Part shown: in pieces, positions 25,365 through 39,088 of the stretch
Numbering within the stretch: position 1 is the stretch's first letter
Layout: every line of letters starts with the position of its first letter
Source: Adenanthera pavonina
Taxonomy: Eukaryota; Streptophyta; Magnoliopsida; Fabales; Fabaceae
Direction of reading: 5' to 3'
DNA: 64,000 nt
Assembly: GCA_026686845.1 (NCBI GenBank)
Contig: JAIVEN010000015.1
Location: 13,869,501 to 13,933,500, forward strand
Notes under the pieces: model-generated
Databases searched by the model: none
Told to the model about the DNA's origin: nothing
Seen by the model: the letters and a program-made list of their open reading frames with translations, nothing else
Position numbers and translations under genes: made by a program

Positions 25365-26051
25365 TCATATATATCCAAAGTTCCAAAGGAATGAATGATG
25401 AGAAAAAGCATCTTCGGATTGATTTTCATGGGCATCAACGTAGTCGAAAGGTACATCTGAGGTTATGAGAGATGACTCAAACTCACCAAAGTGGAAACCG
25501 TCCAGCTCGGAGTAGAGCCCACAGTCGGCGGCACCAAGGTCACCGGAATCCAACAAGTTCAAAAATGACCAATCTATCCTGCTGGCATCACCGTGGTCCG
25601 CTTGCATACAAGAGGGTGATGAGGAAGTACAGGTACTAGAAGCTGTCTCCGTCATTGATACAGTACTGGAATGAAATTCAGCAGATAGTTCTTCGTGGGG
25701 TGGGTCCGGCTGGTGGTGGGGCTGTTTGGCAAAGGAAGAAGCAAGAAGTTGAATCTGGTGAGGAGTGAGAGAGTGGTGATCGTGAGGAAGATGAAAGTGG
25801 AAAGGAGTGTCGGGGAAGTTGAAATTGGCACGCCCACCCCGGAGACAGAAGAGGGCAGCATCGAAGGCCCGAGCAGCCTTCTCTGCGGAATCGTAAGAGC
25901 CAAGCCATATGCGTTCACGGCTGTTGGGAAGTCTGATTTCAGATACCCATTTCCCCCATTTTCGCTTCCTCACGCCTTTGTACTTGAAACACTGATCAGT
26001 CTCAGTAACAGTAGTAGTATTCGGAGATGCCATCAATATTGGCTTCAACAT
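25365..26051 (-). CDS. AP2/ERF transcription factor, DREB-subfamily group II (ERF016-018-like)
   Basis: Single-exon gene of 228 residues; an ATG six codons inside (26033) starts the more usual MASP.. and may be the real start. One AP2 domain covers about residues 23-82: [20 protein letters not shown], then '[20 protein letters not shown]' and 'RANFNFPD'. The Val in WGKWVSEI is the DREB-type residue at position 14, and Leu occupies the position 19 slot, as in group II of the ERF family. The rest is His/Ser-rich, with an acidic C-terminal half likely to act in transcriptional control, ending SFLWNFGYI. The protein should bind GCC- or DRE-like promoter elements in the nucleus. The absence of introns is normal for the group. 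A TATA element lies about 60 bp upstream. Exact orthologue not resolved. Confidence 0.93.
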   Translation of the reverse strand: MLKPILMASPNTTTVTETDQCFKYKGVRKRKWGKWVSEIRLPNSRERIWLGSYDSAEKAARAFDAALFCLRGGRANFNFPDTPFHFHLPHDHHSLTPHQIQLLASSFAKQPHHQPDPPHEELSAEFHSSTVSMTETASSTCTSSSPSCMQADHGDASRIDWSFLNLLDSGDLGAADCGLYSELDGFHFGEFESSLITSDVPFDYVDAHENQSEDAFSHHSFLWNFGYI

Positions 26052-26111
26052 GCATGCGTATATGTGTAGATTTGGCTGACGGCTTCACAGAGTGAATTGT
26101 TTATGTGCGTG

Positions 26112-26119
26112 TATATATA
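26112..26119 (-). promoter_or_regulatory. Likely TATA box of the ERF gene
   Basis: TATATATA 61 bp upstream of the ATG at 26051, embedded in a GT/AC dinucleotide run (to about 26130). Distance is suitable, but the run itself could be a simple repeat. Confidence 0.45.
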
Positions 26120-26344
26120 CACACACACACTTTAGTTGTGGGAGAGAATGATGCTATTGCTGCGAAGGATGAGCAAGAAGCAGTGGACACGTGGCGGAAA
26201 CTTGGGGGCTCATTTTTTAAATAAACGAGGTAGGACCATCTTTAAACACCACGTGTGGAAATTGTGCTATTTCCTTAATCGTTTTGACCTTGGACACGTT
26301 TTAGTCTCAGTTGTTTCCTTTCTTTGTTTTGTTGGTTACACTCT

Positions 26345-28564
26345 AGTATGATAGCCATGTCCGTCTTTTCTGAAGATTTTGTTTTAGTTTGGCTCCTAAT
26401 ATTTATAACAGCCTCATAAGATCAGATCTAATTTATTTGAACTATCATTTGTTACGAATACAATATTTATTATTAAAATGTATAAACTCATTAATTGGAC
26501 AAAACATGGAGCAAAATTTTCAAATAAAAATATAAAAATAATTTTTTTCTTTTACAAATCAATATTATTTTATCAAGTTTTATTTTAATTTTTTTATGTC
26601 ATATTGTTAGTATTGACTGTTGAGTACTTAAAAATCTTACCTAAATTATATAACTTCGGATTTGAGAGACGTTCTTCTAAACTTTATCGTTAAGTTAATC
26701 CTTTGGGGAGCGAACTTCTTTAATTTTGATAAGGTAATTAAATTAGTGATTTCTCTCATAACCAAGCACCGAAGAATTAAGGGACAAAGATAACGCAACT
26801 TTGCTAGCTGTACAACGCAAGGGAAAAAATGTTAGTGTTTTTATTTGTATTGATTATTATCTCCCACACTATCACTAACCTCTATTTGGATAAGGGGTAA
26901 ATAGGGAGAGAGAAAAATTATGGAAGAAAATAAAAGAAAATTTAGACGCTATTTTATTTAAGTTTTTTCTTATTTTTTTCTCTTAATATCCCTTCCCCTA
27001 TTTTCACCTCATTCCAAATAAAACTTAAAAATAAAGAAAAATTTTCATAGCAGAATATAAATTTGCTAAGGTCAGTGCGGAATATTATCTATTAATCTAT
27101 TAATTATCATAAAGATGTAAAGACGAATTTATTGTGATTATTATTATAATTAATGATAGTGGCTCACTACCCTTCAACGTGAATAATAATGGGGTGTGTT
27201 GAAATTAAAATTAAAGTAGCTTCACATCGTAGGGGTCTCTCAATCTCGTACCATAATAACGTGAGCCAGACAAATTAACAGGGTTTCACGTCCGAGAAGC
27301 TATCCATCATATGATTCTCTCGTGTGGTAGTAGAGATGAAAAAGATATTCTTTCTAGTGGCCGCAATCGCTACAGTTTCGTCACTCTTTTAACATTGGAT
27401 TTCATGTGGATATATACATAATTTGAGTGGAGACCAGTCCATATCGGAAGAGCTAGCGTTGACTAGATCAGACAAAACAGTGTTCATCTCCAAATCTCAG
27501 TGATAGTAAAATACCCCAGCTCTGGACTCCTGAGGGGTCCAATTTAAGCCTAACCAATCCCAAATTATGGACGTTTGCTTTTCAAATGTCGTCACAAGTC
27601 CAAAATTTATAACGAGTCCAAGACGTAGTAGATTTGCATTTTGGATTTGGATTTGGTCGACGCATTTATATTATATACCACAACATGTTATTGAATGTGA
27701 TTATATATTATTGGATGCTTTTTCTCCGGTTCAAAATATAAGTTTTATTGAGACTATTATACATGAACAAAAAAAATTATTTTTACTTATTAAATTTATT
27801 AAATAAATATATTATTTTTTAATAATATCTCCATTTAATGCATTATATTTATAGTTGACTATTTTTCTTATATTTAATTATAGGTAAGAGTAAAATAGAA
27901 AAAAGAATATTTAAGATTCTAAAAATTATTAAATAAAATTTATATTTTGAATAAAAAAATTTTTTTAAAAAATTTTATACTTTAAACAAAAGAAAATAAT
28001 ATTAAAGGAGGATAGAATTAGTGGAGAGGGTTCATTTTTACGATACCGCATATAGTAAAAAAAAAAAAAGAGTGACTTGAGGAAACCATAGAGTGACTTG
28101 GATATTACCGGCCAAATTTGGGAGAAAGGTACAGTCGGATCTTCATGAGTTAAACAATACAAAATAAAATAGAATAGGGGGAGCATAGCTAGCTAGGCGG
28201 CGTAGTGTCACCATCTATCGCATGATTGGAAGGTGGAAGCCAAGCCACCCTTCATTCAATATCTTCAAAACCACTACCACATATTATGGGGCAGGCACTG
28301 GTTATTTATCAATCAATCATATCTCCCTATTCCATTTTCATCTTCTTTTCGATTCCCGCCGACTTTTCTCCATTAAATATAACTGGTAATAAAGCCTTCT
28401 TCAAAGCTTCTACACCTGGTCAATATCTTATCGGTAAATTGTTCTCCAGAGATCACTCCACTTACAACTTTCATTTTCACCACATAATGATTTCAACACC
28501 TATTGGCTTTTTTTTGTTGTGGTTGTGCAATACTAGTTAAATGTTGAGTTTTTAGAGATAATTA
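26345..28564. other. Intergenic region with MITE debris
   Basis: No gene supported. A sequence near 27722-27960 begins CTCCGGTTCAAAATATAAG and ends with an AT-rich inverted counterpart, which fits another Stowaway-type MITE of a different subfamily, but the ends are poor. The open frame at 28226-28540 matches no family I know. Confidence 0.4.
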
Positions 28565-28842
28565 TATAATATTTTTTTTTATTTATATTATAAGATATTT
28601 TGTATTAATTAAATATATATAAAAAAATTATTTTTTTATTTTAAATTAATATAAAAAGTACTAATATTTTCTATTTTATCTTTATTAAATATCTCATTTT
28701 ATTATCTTTGTAGGGTTATAAATGAGAAATATAAAAATTAAAAATATAGATAAAATGAGAAGAAAAATATCCAACACTTTATATTTTGGATCAGAAATTT
28801 ATTATATAAAACATCTTATAATATAGACCAAAGAGAATATCT
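28565..28842. mobile_element. AT-rich MITE with palindromic ends
   Basis: Left end TTTATATTATAAGATATTTT and the reverse complement of the right end, TCTATATTATAAGATGTTTT, match at 17 of 20 positions. Size about 280 bp and no coding frame. The family resembles Stowaway-type elements, but the flanking target sequence is unclear. Confidence 0.6.
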
Positions 28843-29449
28843 TTTTCATTACAGCCGTTGGGTCTTGAATCAAGGACTATTGTTAGGTGATTGTAGTTGA
28901 AACTTTTCATTATATCAAAAGTTTAAGCTATTTAGTTTGATTCTACAAGCTTATATATTCGTCATCTTTTTTATTGCTTTCATATGAAAGATTTCTCATT
29001 ATATTGAATCAAGTTTTTATTAGACTTAACATCCAATATAACTCTAATAGTGTCCTCTTTTGGCTTACAATGCACCAAGTTTAATAGTTATTATGCTTTA
29101 TTTCAATTTTCACATTTTTTTAACATCTTCAAAATAAGAGAAGCCAAACTTAGTAACACTAGCTTATGACCCATGTGGTAGCATCTAATTTATAACTACT
29201 GCTAATAGTTAATTCTAATAGTAGAAGATTTTAGGTTCGAGAGTTTTGTTAGGCGTGGTGTCATGAAGGCTGTCCTTTAATGCCTGTTGAATCCCCAAAA
29301 TAAGAGAAAAGATCAAGAATTGTTTCTACTAGAAATATGGTGTTTAATATAAAAAACAAATATACATAATTTTGATTGTTGCTATCTTTTTTCGAAAAGG
29401 GAGTTAATATGTGATTTTTTTCCCCACTAAAATATTCCATATTATTGTA

Positions 29450-29795
29450 TTGATATTGTTAGTAAAGTTATGTAGTTATGACTGCCTGTAACTAAACAAC
29501 TTAGTTATAACTAATCCGTAACTAATTTGCAATCAACACTCATAGGTTATATATTTTATATACATGCTTATCATTAATGAGAAAGATGAGATTCACTCAT
29601 TATTTTCTTTTGCTTCCTCACTTCTGATATAGTATCAAAATAATCTTAAGTTGCTTGATCTTTGCCTTGGCTTGAGAGGCAAAGAAAGTATAGACTCGAT
29701 TCCACACTTGTGCTATTCTCTCACATTCAACAACTCTTATGAGTACCACTGCAGACACCAACAAGAGCATCCATGACATCAAAAGTTGATCCTGT
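29450..29795 (+). mobile_element. Copia LTR end and gag start (plus-strand remnant)
   Basis: An LTR-like end runs to about 29632 (GCTTCCTCACTTCTGATATA), followed by a degraded primer-binding site (TAGTATCAAAAT). A gag start follows at 29738 (MSTTADTNKSIHDIKS, then stop). The sequence stops where the minus-strand gag fragment begins. Same family as the fragment at 29800-30125, judged by the shared LTR end. Confidence 0.55.
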
Positions 29796-29799
29796 CACA

Positions 29800-30125
29800 T
29801 CTAGGCAAGATAGTCAGGGTTAGGATGTATATCGTTACCTTTGGCTTCTTTTATCAAGTACTGTAATGGTGGTGTAGCCTTGAGATCAAGAAATTTCTCT
29901 ATGGCATACCCTTGGATTGTACTCCATATATGCTGCTTACAAAGCAAAAAGTTTGTGTCGTCCAGCTTCACCGAGATTACATGCGTGAAAGCGACAATGT
30001 CCTTCTTGTTTGTTACGGCTTGTATAAGTAGGAAATTCAATGAACTTTTCATTCCTCGAGATTATAGCTCTGACACCATATCAAAAGTAAGGAAGCAGAA
30101 GAAAATAAGGAGTGAATCTTATCTT
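29800..30125 (-). pseudogene. Copia gag fragment with primer-binding site and LTR tail
   Basis: Minus strand: an LTR tail (about 30125-30080, GCTTCCTTACTTTTGATA), the plant initiator-Met primer-binding site TGGTGTCAGAGC at 30078-30067, then gag (30052-29801). Gag has the family block 'ISVKLDDTNFLLCKQHIWSTIQGYAIEKFLDL' (residues about 27-58). It is truncated after 'HPNPDYLA'. The orientation is opposite to the flanking plus-strand copia pieces. Confidence 0.75.
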
Positions 30126-30164
30126 CTATGCAGCAAATTGAAGTTGAACATTCTGATTAAACAT

Positions 30165-30800
30165 TGGTATGCAGACTTCAGAAGGCTTTATATGGTCTCA
30201 AGCAGGCAACTTGAGCCTGGTTCAAGAGACTTGCAGCAGCCTTAGAAAAGTTTGGTTTCAAATCCAACAAGTGTGATTCTTATCTTTTTATCAAAAAGGC
30301 AATAACTAAGACACTCTTTGTTCTCATATATGTTGATGATATAATCATCACAAGATCCGCTAGCTCTAGCATTAAACAACTTATTGCTTCACTTAATGAT
30401 GAATTCTCCTTGAAGGACTTGGGAACTTATAACTACTTTCTTGGAGTGGAATTGAAGAGACTAAATGATGGCACAATGTTGCTAGTTTAAACCAAGTATA
30501 TCAAAGATTTGTTGTAAAGAGCAAACATAGTTAATGCAAAATGATTTACCACTTCAATGAGTTCAAGTTTGAAGCATAGAAAAAAGGGCAGTCATCCCAT
30601 GATAGTTCCTTAGTTATACAAGTTAATTGTAGAAGCACTACAATATGCTATTATAACTCTACTATAAATGAATTATGCAATGAACAAGGTCTGTTAGTTC
30701 ATGCAAAACCCATTACAAAATCATTGGAAGATTGTTAAAAGGATATTGAGATACTTAGCAAGAACTATTTCACATGGCATTACTCTAAGGCTGTGTAGTA
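30165..30800 (+). pseudogene. Copia reverse transcriptase / RNase H fragment
   Basis: Plus strand: 'ALYGLKQAT', 'AWFKRLAAALEKFGFKSNKCD', 'LFVLIYVDDIIITRSA' (catalytic YVDD intact), 'LKDLGTYNYFLGVEL' and, after several stops, 'MQNPLQNHWKIVKRILRYLARTISHG'. At least seven in-frame stops. The 5' part of pol and the 3' LTR are missing. Confidence 0.8.
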
Positions 30801-30924
30801 GTAGAGGAATCAAATTTTGTACGATAAGTTTAAAGACCCAATTATTTATCAACTGTGTTGAACCTTATTGGTAGATTTCATTTTGAATTGCCTCATCACA
30901 TCATGTTGATAAAAACAACCAATC

Positions 30925-31016
30925 CATCTCATACATTGTCAAAAAACTATGCTGAAAATAATTACATTGTTGGCCCAGAACAACCAATCCATCCTATATA
31001 TTGTCAAAAAAACTCC
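30925..31016. repeat. Imperfect direct repeat, two units of about 35 bp
   Basis: The core AACAACCAATCCATC with ATTGTCAAAAAAACT-type ends occurs at about 30925-30960 and 30981-31016. No function inferred. Confidence 0.55.
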
Positions 31017-31705
31017 AAGCCAATTTCATCAAATAAAAAAAAATCTGTGCCAACATTTGCATTTTACCTCATACACTGCACATTACTCTTTAAGTTAAAT
31101 CCTCATCAATAGAACTATTGACTCTTGCCTGACATGTTGATGATGATGCTTCAAAAAAAAATTTGTTGGAAATGCATCAAAATATGTGATTTTTCTTTTT
31201 TTTTTTAATTTAATAAGAGCAACTTTAATATAGCTAGAATAAATATAGTACAACAACTAGACATCTACCGGAATAAAGCTACGCCAGAAAGGACAATAAA
31301 AAATATTAAAATATAAAGGCACCCAATTCTCGATCCATAATTTTCCACAATGAAATTCAGCCTCGCAGAATTTTCTCCACCTAGACACTTTGAAAGCTTG
31401 CAAAAAGCACCTTAAGATCTCAAAGAATATTTTCCTGTCTTGGGGTTTTGTTGTTGAGCTTTGTGACAATTTCTACCAATTGAGGATTGCAGAAAATCAA
31501 GGACAAATAGGTAAGATGAACTTTTTTTTATGGATACAAACGACAAGGCAAAGACTCAAATATTACTCAGCAATATTGTTTGGAACTAGTGTTCCAGAAA
31601 CATCATTAAGTATAAAGTCCCTTAAACAATGAGAAATTCCATCATAGAAGGTAAAGGGGAGTTCACAAGCTTTACCAAATTTAGCCAATGTATCCACAAG
31701 TCTAT

Positions 31706-34349
31706 TATAATAGCTCTCATTACGCTATCCCGAACTTAGTCGCAAGCTAATATGAAGTTGCCTTGTGTTTTATGTAGTACTGGAGGAATTAGGACCAGAG
31801 AAAGGATCCAAATGAAACAAATTTGAAAATGGAGACAGAGAAGGGTCACGCCACGGTGAGGTACATGGTTGTCACGGTGAGACATTAGTGGAAGATGGAA
31901 AACTTATTGGCACTACGGCGAGAGTCAAGAAATTTGTTTATATTGGATGGGTTTCAGGTGAAGAAAGCAGAAGAAAAATTGAGAGAGGAAGAAGAAGACT
32001 CTGCTAGGGTTCGAGATTTAGGTCTTGGGAGGTGGTTTCTGGACCTAGGAAGCTTGATTAATTGTTGGTAAGTGATTCTTATTCCTCTCTTTCCATTTTC
32101 TCATCGATTTTTAGATGGATTTTTGGATATATATATATATAGGGGTTTCGATTTGGTTAAATCCTATCAATTAAAATGGATGTAATGGGATTAGTGAGGT
32201 GTTATTTAGTGTTAATGATACTTGGGAATGAGTTTTAGAGGGAGTATACATGATTTATGCCAAACCTTAGGTTGTTTTTTGTTGGGAAAGTTGGGAATCT
32301 GAGAGGTATAAGGATGATTATGATATGGATGGTTAATTAGGACTTATTAGTGTGTAGTTATGTTGTTAGAACTTTGGGTTAAGTATAATTGGTTGAATTG
32401 TTAATTTTGGATAATTATGCTATATGTTAATTAAAGATATATAGTATTGTAGTGGTTGTTTGGTTGATCAGAGGAGTGCAAGTCGTAGTTGGCAATCCGA
32501 GAAGCTTGTGAGATCTCTATGTATGTGGTATTGACAACTTAAAGTAACAAGGTATTTGTGATATATATATGTATTATGTTAAAATATATATATATATATG
32601 CATGATCCTTTTCATACCACGACAATGTTGTGTGTATGTGTTTCCTTTTCATATCATGGTATGCATACAGTTAGTAGAGGTATATAGGCCTTTCTTATTG
32701 ATGTTCATATGTGATGGATGAGGATATGGTATATATGTGTATAGGTATGTTGCATCCCCACAAAATAGTATATCGATACAATGATGATAATGATAATGAG
32801 GATGTTGATTGCATATGGTATTAGCATGCTAGCATGACATTGATGATGATTTCATGGTTATGTAAATGCGTGGTACGACATTGAGCATAGGGAGATATGG
32901 TGGATGGGATGATGATAATGAGATGAGATATGATATGATGATATGGAGAAAGATCCTTGCTACTAAATACTCTCCTATGGCCTGGAGAGTCAGGTGATAG
33001 TAAATTGCACCTTCCCTAAATAGCCACCAATTTGAGGTGATTTAGGAGAAGGAGAGCCACAGTCCAAGTATTAGTGTGACCTTTGGCCGGGTGCACTAGT
33101 GTGAGATTAGCTTGGTGATATCCCAGAATTAGTTTTTATCAACTGTTGGAAGGGAATCACTTATTTGAAATGTCTTGTGATGACGCAAGCTCATGGTCTT
33201 AACCATGTATGAGGGAGATGATACATTTCATGACATTTGGTATTACACTACATCATTGCATATATGTGTGATGTTGATGATATTATTATATATGTGTGTT
33301 TATTTCGATTATTGAGACATTGTCTCAGATCCCTTTCGATGACTAATATTTCTGGTGAAGACTTTGGTATTAGTCCAGAGAAGACCAATGAGTTATAGGC
33401 CTTTCTGTCTTTGGGAATTTCAAGTGTAATTGGTAGTTGTTATTTAATTTATGTAATATTGTGCCAAGTAGGTTGTTGTTGTGTGTATCGCTTGTTCTGA
33501 GCATTCTTGGGGAGTATTGTTGGTATATGGTATGATGATGTTGTGTAAGATGATGTTGGGTAATGATAAAGGGTATAATTGTGGCTATATGCCATGTTTG
33601 TAGTTGATGTGTTTGTGATGTTGAAGATGGATGATATGTGATAGGTATGGAAATGTACTAAGTGCAATTTATATATGTGTGATGATGGTGTGGACCCTGG
33701 TATGGGTTATAGTTGTTGGATCACGTATCGATAAGCTAGATTGGCTGTATGTGGGAGCTTAAAGGTAGTTTTGAGCTGTGTGTGTATGTTTTGGGCATGT
33801 AGCCCATTGTATGGTTTTGGGTTTCAAAGGGGTTAATTATCGGAGAAGTGGTTTTTCTGGGATAAAATCTTCTTGTACAAGTTAGTTGAGCCAAATAGGA
33901 CTTGTGTGAATGATCCTTGAGTGCTAAATTGTCTTTGTGGCAAATGGAGGTTTTAAATTGTGAGTTTTGATAAAAAAGTGACCAAAATGGTGTTGGATGT
34001 CCAGAATCTCCATACGGAGTTGAATTAGAGTGAAATTGGTGTTTAGGTTAGATTGGGATGAGAGTGACTAGTAGGAATTGGAATCAGGTCAATTGGAGTA
34101 CAAAGTTATGCCCATCGAAAGTTCGCTAAAAAATTAACAAATTACTGATTTGGCCACCGCGGTGACAGAAGCTAGGCCTTGGCACTAGTTGCCTCTATTT
34201 GAAAAAAATTTGGAACCCAAGAGCTTCTGCGCCACAGTAGCATTGTAGAAGCCATAGCGCCACACTCCAATATTCTTGTTCTGGTTCAGTTTGGCAAATT
34301 TTTTGAGATTATTATTGAAGCATGAGGTATGTTAGAGTAGAGTGTTACA
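31706..34349 (-). mobile_element. Solo LTR, about 2.64 kb
   Basis: In its own orientation (minus) it starts TGTAACACTC and ends in a GCTATTATA-type terminus. It is flanked by TCTAT (31701-31705) and TCTTT (34350-34354), a 5-bp target duplication with one change. It interrupts LINE RNase H between 'NTKR' and 'LVDTLAKF'. It shares sequence with 36421-39088 in inverted orientation, for example the 'GTACTGGAGGAA' zone near the end and a GAAGAA..CTGCTAGGGTT zone at about 31990-32010. No coding sequence inside. Length suits LTRs of some plant Ty3/gypsy lineages, but the lineage cannot be fixed. Confidence 0.78.
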
Positions 34350-36420
34350 TCTTTTAGTATTCTGAGGACCATGGCACACAAGGATAGTCCAATCACTTCT
34401 TAGCCAAGACAAAGCCAATTCTGCAACAAAGGCAAAATGAGAACATCCAACCATTCAATGAAGAACCTCAACTACAATCAAAGAGTCAGATTCCACCATA
34501 ATTCTTTGGAGCCCTAGATCCTAGCAAACTTTTAATCCCTCAACTACACCTCATATTTCATCTTCATCAATTGAGCATCTTCCAAGGTAATGAGTAAATT
34601 CTTCTATCCAACCCCCTTCATGGTATCCTTATGATGACAACACAGGTAGCTTTGTCGTCATTAGGTGTCACTGAGCCATCACAGTTTAACTTGTACCAAC
34701 CTTTAGTAGGAGGTTACTAAGAAGAATTTTCTATCAGCGCAGGAGTATTCAAATCAAAATCGAAGTTCTGTCATTTTTAATAGTAATTAACATATTGTAC
34801 ACGCATGCAATTTGTAGGCAAAGTAGGTCTAACAAAATCATGATGGAAAATAATGTTATTCCTCAAACCCCACAACTTCCAAACCACGAAGCCTCATATA
34901 AGATTCCAATTACCATCCCAACCAGACCCACAATCAGTCAAGAGATTCAGCAGTACTCACTTCCCTAGGAAGCAGTTAAAGAAGCGCACTTTAAAAGTGT
35001 TGTTGACCAATTCGTCCCAGACTTTCCTTGCATGTTGGCAATCCCTGGTAACATGTAGGGCGCTTTCTTCCTCTATTAGACAGTTATCATAGTACAAGCT
35101 ACAATTAGCTCATTTGCTCTTCCACTTGTTTGTAAGTAACTTATCATGAGCAAGTAGCTAAAGAAAATACTTAATGCTTTAGCCCCCTGCTGCCACCATA
35201 TTTTTTTTTCCAAATACTATCATTTATGGAGATTTTGATTCAGTAATAAGATGATAATAACTTTTAATTGAGAACTCTCCCGAGGAATTCCCTTTCGATG
35301 ATAGTACATCATGTCCTAAACTAGGACTTGGAGGAACCATTGTAGTAAATGCAAGATGATATCTTGAGGAAGGAATTCTGAAATGCTATCCAAATCCCAT
35401 TGACTATTCGAATCAACCCATTGGTTTGCCATAGATTCAACAATGTTTGCATGAATAACTTTGGTTACTATGTCTCGTAATCTAATGTCACTATTAATCC
35501 AAACATCATTAAAAAAAGGAAACAAATTCTCCGTTCCTAATCCTCCAAATAGAACCTCTTTGAATGATGTCATATTGTTGTGCAATGAAGGACCATAAAT
35601 TCGAATCACCTCTCTTAATGACAAAGCTACCATCTCTTAACCTTGGTATCATATATTTTCTTCTCATGACTTCCACACAATGTCCTCCATCTCATTAAGA
35701 AGTTTCCACTTAAGTTTAGCGATACAAGCTTGATTCAAGTCCTTCAACTTCCTCAAACCAATACCTCCTTGGTTTTTTGGCAAGCAAAGAGTCTCCCATT
35801 TAATAAGATGCATCTTCCTTTTAGTAGGGCAATCATCCCAGATAAAGGCTCTTTGAAGTTGTTCCGGTTCTTCACAAATAGAAGCAGGGAGCTTGGTTGC
35901 GAACATAGAATATATGTGTGATTCTCCCTGCCAAAGATATACTGGCTGCCTTCCAATTTAAGAGTTTCCTTCACATCTTCTCTATGATATATTGAAAAGT
36001 TTGAGAGTTTTTTCTCCCTCCATGCGTTGAAACTCCTAGATAAGTTCTTAAATTTGAGGATACCCTTAAACCAATACTATGAGCAAGGTGACTTTAGGAT
36101 TGGGTGTTAACATTCTTGGAGAAAAAATTTGAGAATTTGGATGTATTGATTTTCTGCCTAGAAAAAGCACAAAATTTTTCAGCACAATTCATCATACATC
36201 TCATATTATGCATTGTGGCCTCACCAAAAAGGAGCAAATCAACAACAAACATTAGGTGGAAAATATGAGGGCCCTCTCTTGTGAAGAAAAAGGGGATCCA
36301 TTCACTATTTTCAACAATATCAGAGATAACATAGGAGAGCCTATCCATACACAAGACAAATAAGTATAGGGATATCGGATCTCCTTGCTGAAGTCCTTTG
36401 GAAGGGTGAAAGTTAGAGGT

Positions 36421-39088
36421 TGTAATATCCTAGACTCAATAACCCTAAACAACATAACAAAGCACATAAAACAGAAGGAGGAGACAGGACAGAAGGGTAG
36501 TGCCACAGCGAAAGGGTATGGGGCTACAATGTAAGAGTGTTCTAGACCAAATGGAAGAAAATGACATAATGGCACAGTGCCATGGCGCCAATGACAGTAA
36601 ATGCATAAGATATTTTCTAATGCAACAAGCAAACTTTTGATGCATACATCTTATCGCTCTGACATCCGATTCACTTAATTTCAAAGCCTATAAGTCACTC
36701 TACTCATACTTTAACCATAGGCACTAACCATGACCCAAAATACTCCCATATGGATAAATTGGATATTTTACACCAAATTAGTCATTTTTTACTAAAACAA
36801 GGAAATCAAACTCCTCCTGTTGCTACCAACCACCCTTTAGCAACCAAAGACCATACTAATAGGTCACATTAGGCCCAAAAACTATGTTCAAGGGGGTCTC
36901 ACCCTAAAGAAACCACTCATTTGAGTTTTGACGCCTTTGGGCCCAACTTTACCCTAATAGGCTATATACCCAATTTACCCATACAAGACCTAACCAACAA
37001 GACTTAAGATTAAGAATGTCACAAACTACACATAGATTATTCCTGACATATATCATATCATATAATCAATCATAAAGCCACACAAGGCAACCAACCATAG
37101 AGTGAAAAGGAGTTTAGAGGGGCTACACATCAGTCCAACCCACATACATACAAGTATATCACAATTACATAGACAATACAAATGACACTTTACTAAAGGA
37201 ATAGCCAACCAATAACAATAAGGGGAATCAACTCCAACATCCACATGATTACTCTCAGTCTTCCTTTCCCAAGCTCTCATTGATCCTTTCCTTGCTAGAG
37301 CTAGATCTTTTATCTGGGATTGTTAGCCATAGGGTGAGACATACGTTCTAGTAACCAAAGGTACACAGATACATACAAACATAATATATCATGCTTTAGT
37401 AATAGCATTCAAATGCAATATTCAGTATGAGGGCAATATGCATGATATGCAGACATGGATCCCATCAATACATAACTAAAACCATGAGTTAGTTACTTTG
37501 ATATGGTAACCTTAACTAGTGACCCCCTTCCAATGACCCATGATAGCCGATTTTTCGGTTAACACCCTGCTCTTCTCTTAATAGTCATGACCCGACTAAA
37601 AGCAACTACACTAGAGGTTGGATCATGGCTCTCATTTCTCTGAATCACTCGAATTGATGACTATTTAGAGAAGGTGCACCCCAATTCACAGCCACTTGAG
37701 TCTCTCAGCCATAGGACGACTATTTAGTGACTAAAATAATACATGCCGCACCGTTTAAACACAAGGCCTTGTGTGCCATATGATATTTATAGTATCTTCA
37801 CTCAAACCATATGTCTCAACAAAGTATAGCATGTGACATTGCCCCATACATGCTAACATATCAACATGTATCATCTTCTATAATGCTAGCATGCCATATG
37901 AATATACGTAGTAAAACATGGGATGCATCATAATCATTAAAATGTTACTATCAATCATACTTATATTATTTCGTGCTCATTAATGCCCATAGCTATTTCT
38001 ATCATAAATCAAGGTAGGGATATGAAACTTACTAGTTGTGTAATCACACATATCATAATATGAAAATGAATAGTTATAACCAAACTAAGACATATATCAT
38101 GATATGAAAGAGTAAAACACACACATATATATAATATGTGCATATCATGATATGAAAGGATTAGCCATATATATAATAAATTGAAAGACATAAGAAAAAA
38201 CACCCATGCTACCTCAACTATTCAAACCCACTCGATACCTCGATAGGCCAAAGAGAGCAATGACCACAACTAATTCAATGCTTTTCAAATACTTTCTGGA
38301 GTCAAGAGATTCCAATTGAGCAACTAAACAACCTACACAACACTAAATTCCCATTACCAACATAATTTCACAATCCTCAGTATACTCAACTCGACATCCT
38401 AAGGCATAACTTGCTAAAATAGAGCTTCTCCAAGCAAACTCATACATCAAAGTACTCTAAACAACTTATAGAACCATAATTATACTCTCATAGATTCAGA
38501 TTCCTAATAATATCAAGAGTTAAGTGTTAGGGTTTAGGAAATATACCACTTAAACACTTAAAATCCTTAACTTAGAGCTTATACACACCCAATAATACAT
38601 CAATGAAGCATTTAAACTCATTTTAATCACTAAAAACACAACTCAAGTCAGAACCTTAACTCTCACCACGAAAAACCACCGTATAACTTGAAGAGAAAAG
38701 AAAAGGAGAAGTGAAGGATAACTTACCTACAATATTTAAACCTCCAAAGTGCTAGAAATCGAACGCTAAGGCTGAAAATATGGAACCCTGGCAGAGCTCC
38801 CTCGTTCTTCCTCCGTTTCTTTTTGTTTTGTTAAGCTAAAAATATTTCGATTTAAACCAGATTCGACTCTGGCACCCCAGTGCTACTTAAGCTCACTGCG
38901 ACACAAGACTCCACTGTCTCGGCCTAATGCTCAGCTTTCATCATACCTCGCCATGACACCCCTACATCATGCTGCGACGTCATTGCTTTCTGCCTCATTA
39001 TTTTCTTTTGCTCAATTTTTGATCCTTTCCTCCAGTTCTGTACCATTCAGTAATATCCTTCCTAAAGTTAGTAACTAGGGTTATTATA
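36421..39088 (+). mobile_element. Solo LTR, about 2.67 kb
   Basis: Starts TGTAATATCC and ends GGGTTATTATA (a TATTACA-like end with one transition). It is flanked by a perfect 5-bp duplication GAGGT at 36416-36420 and 39089-39093. It interrupts the LINE reverse transcriptase between 'NGSLT' and 'SNFHPSKG'. It is the same family as 31706-34349 but in the opposite orientation. Because only one LTR length is present, with a target duplication on each side, recombination between the two LTRs of a full element has removed the interior. Confidence 0.85.

Noticed and set aside
25695..26069. Plus-strand open frame opposite the ERF gene
   Set aside because: Antisense shadow of the AP2 domain.
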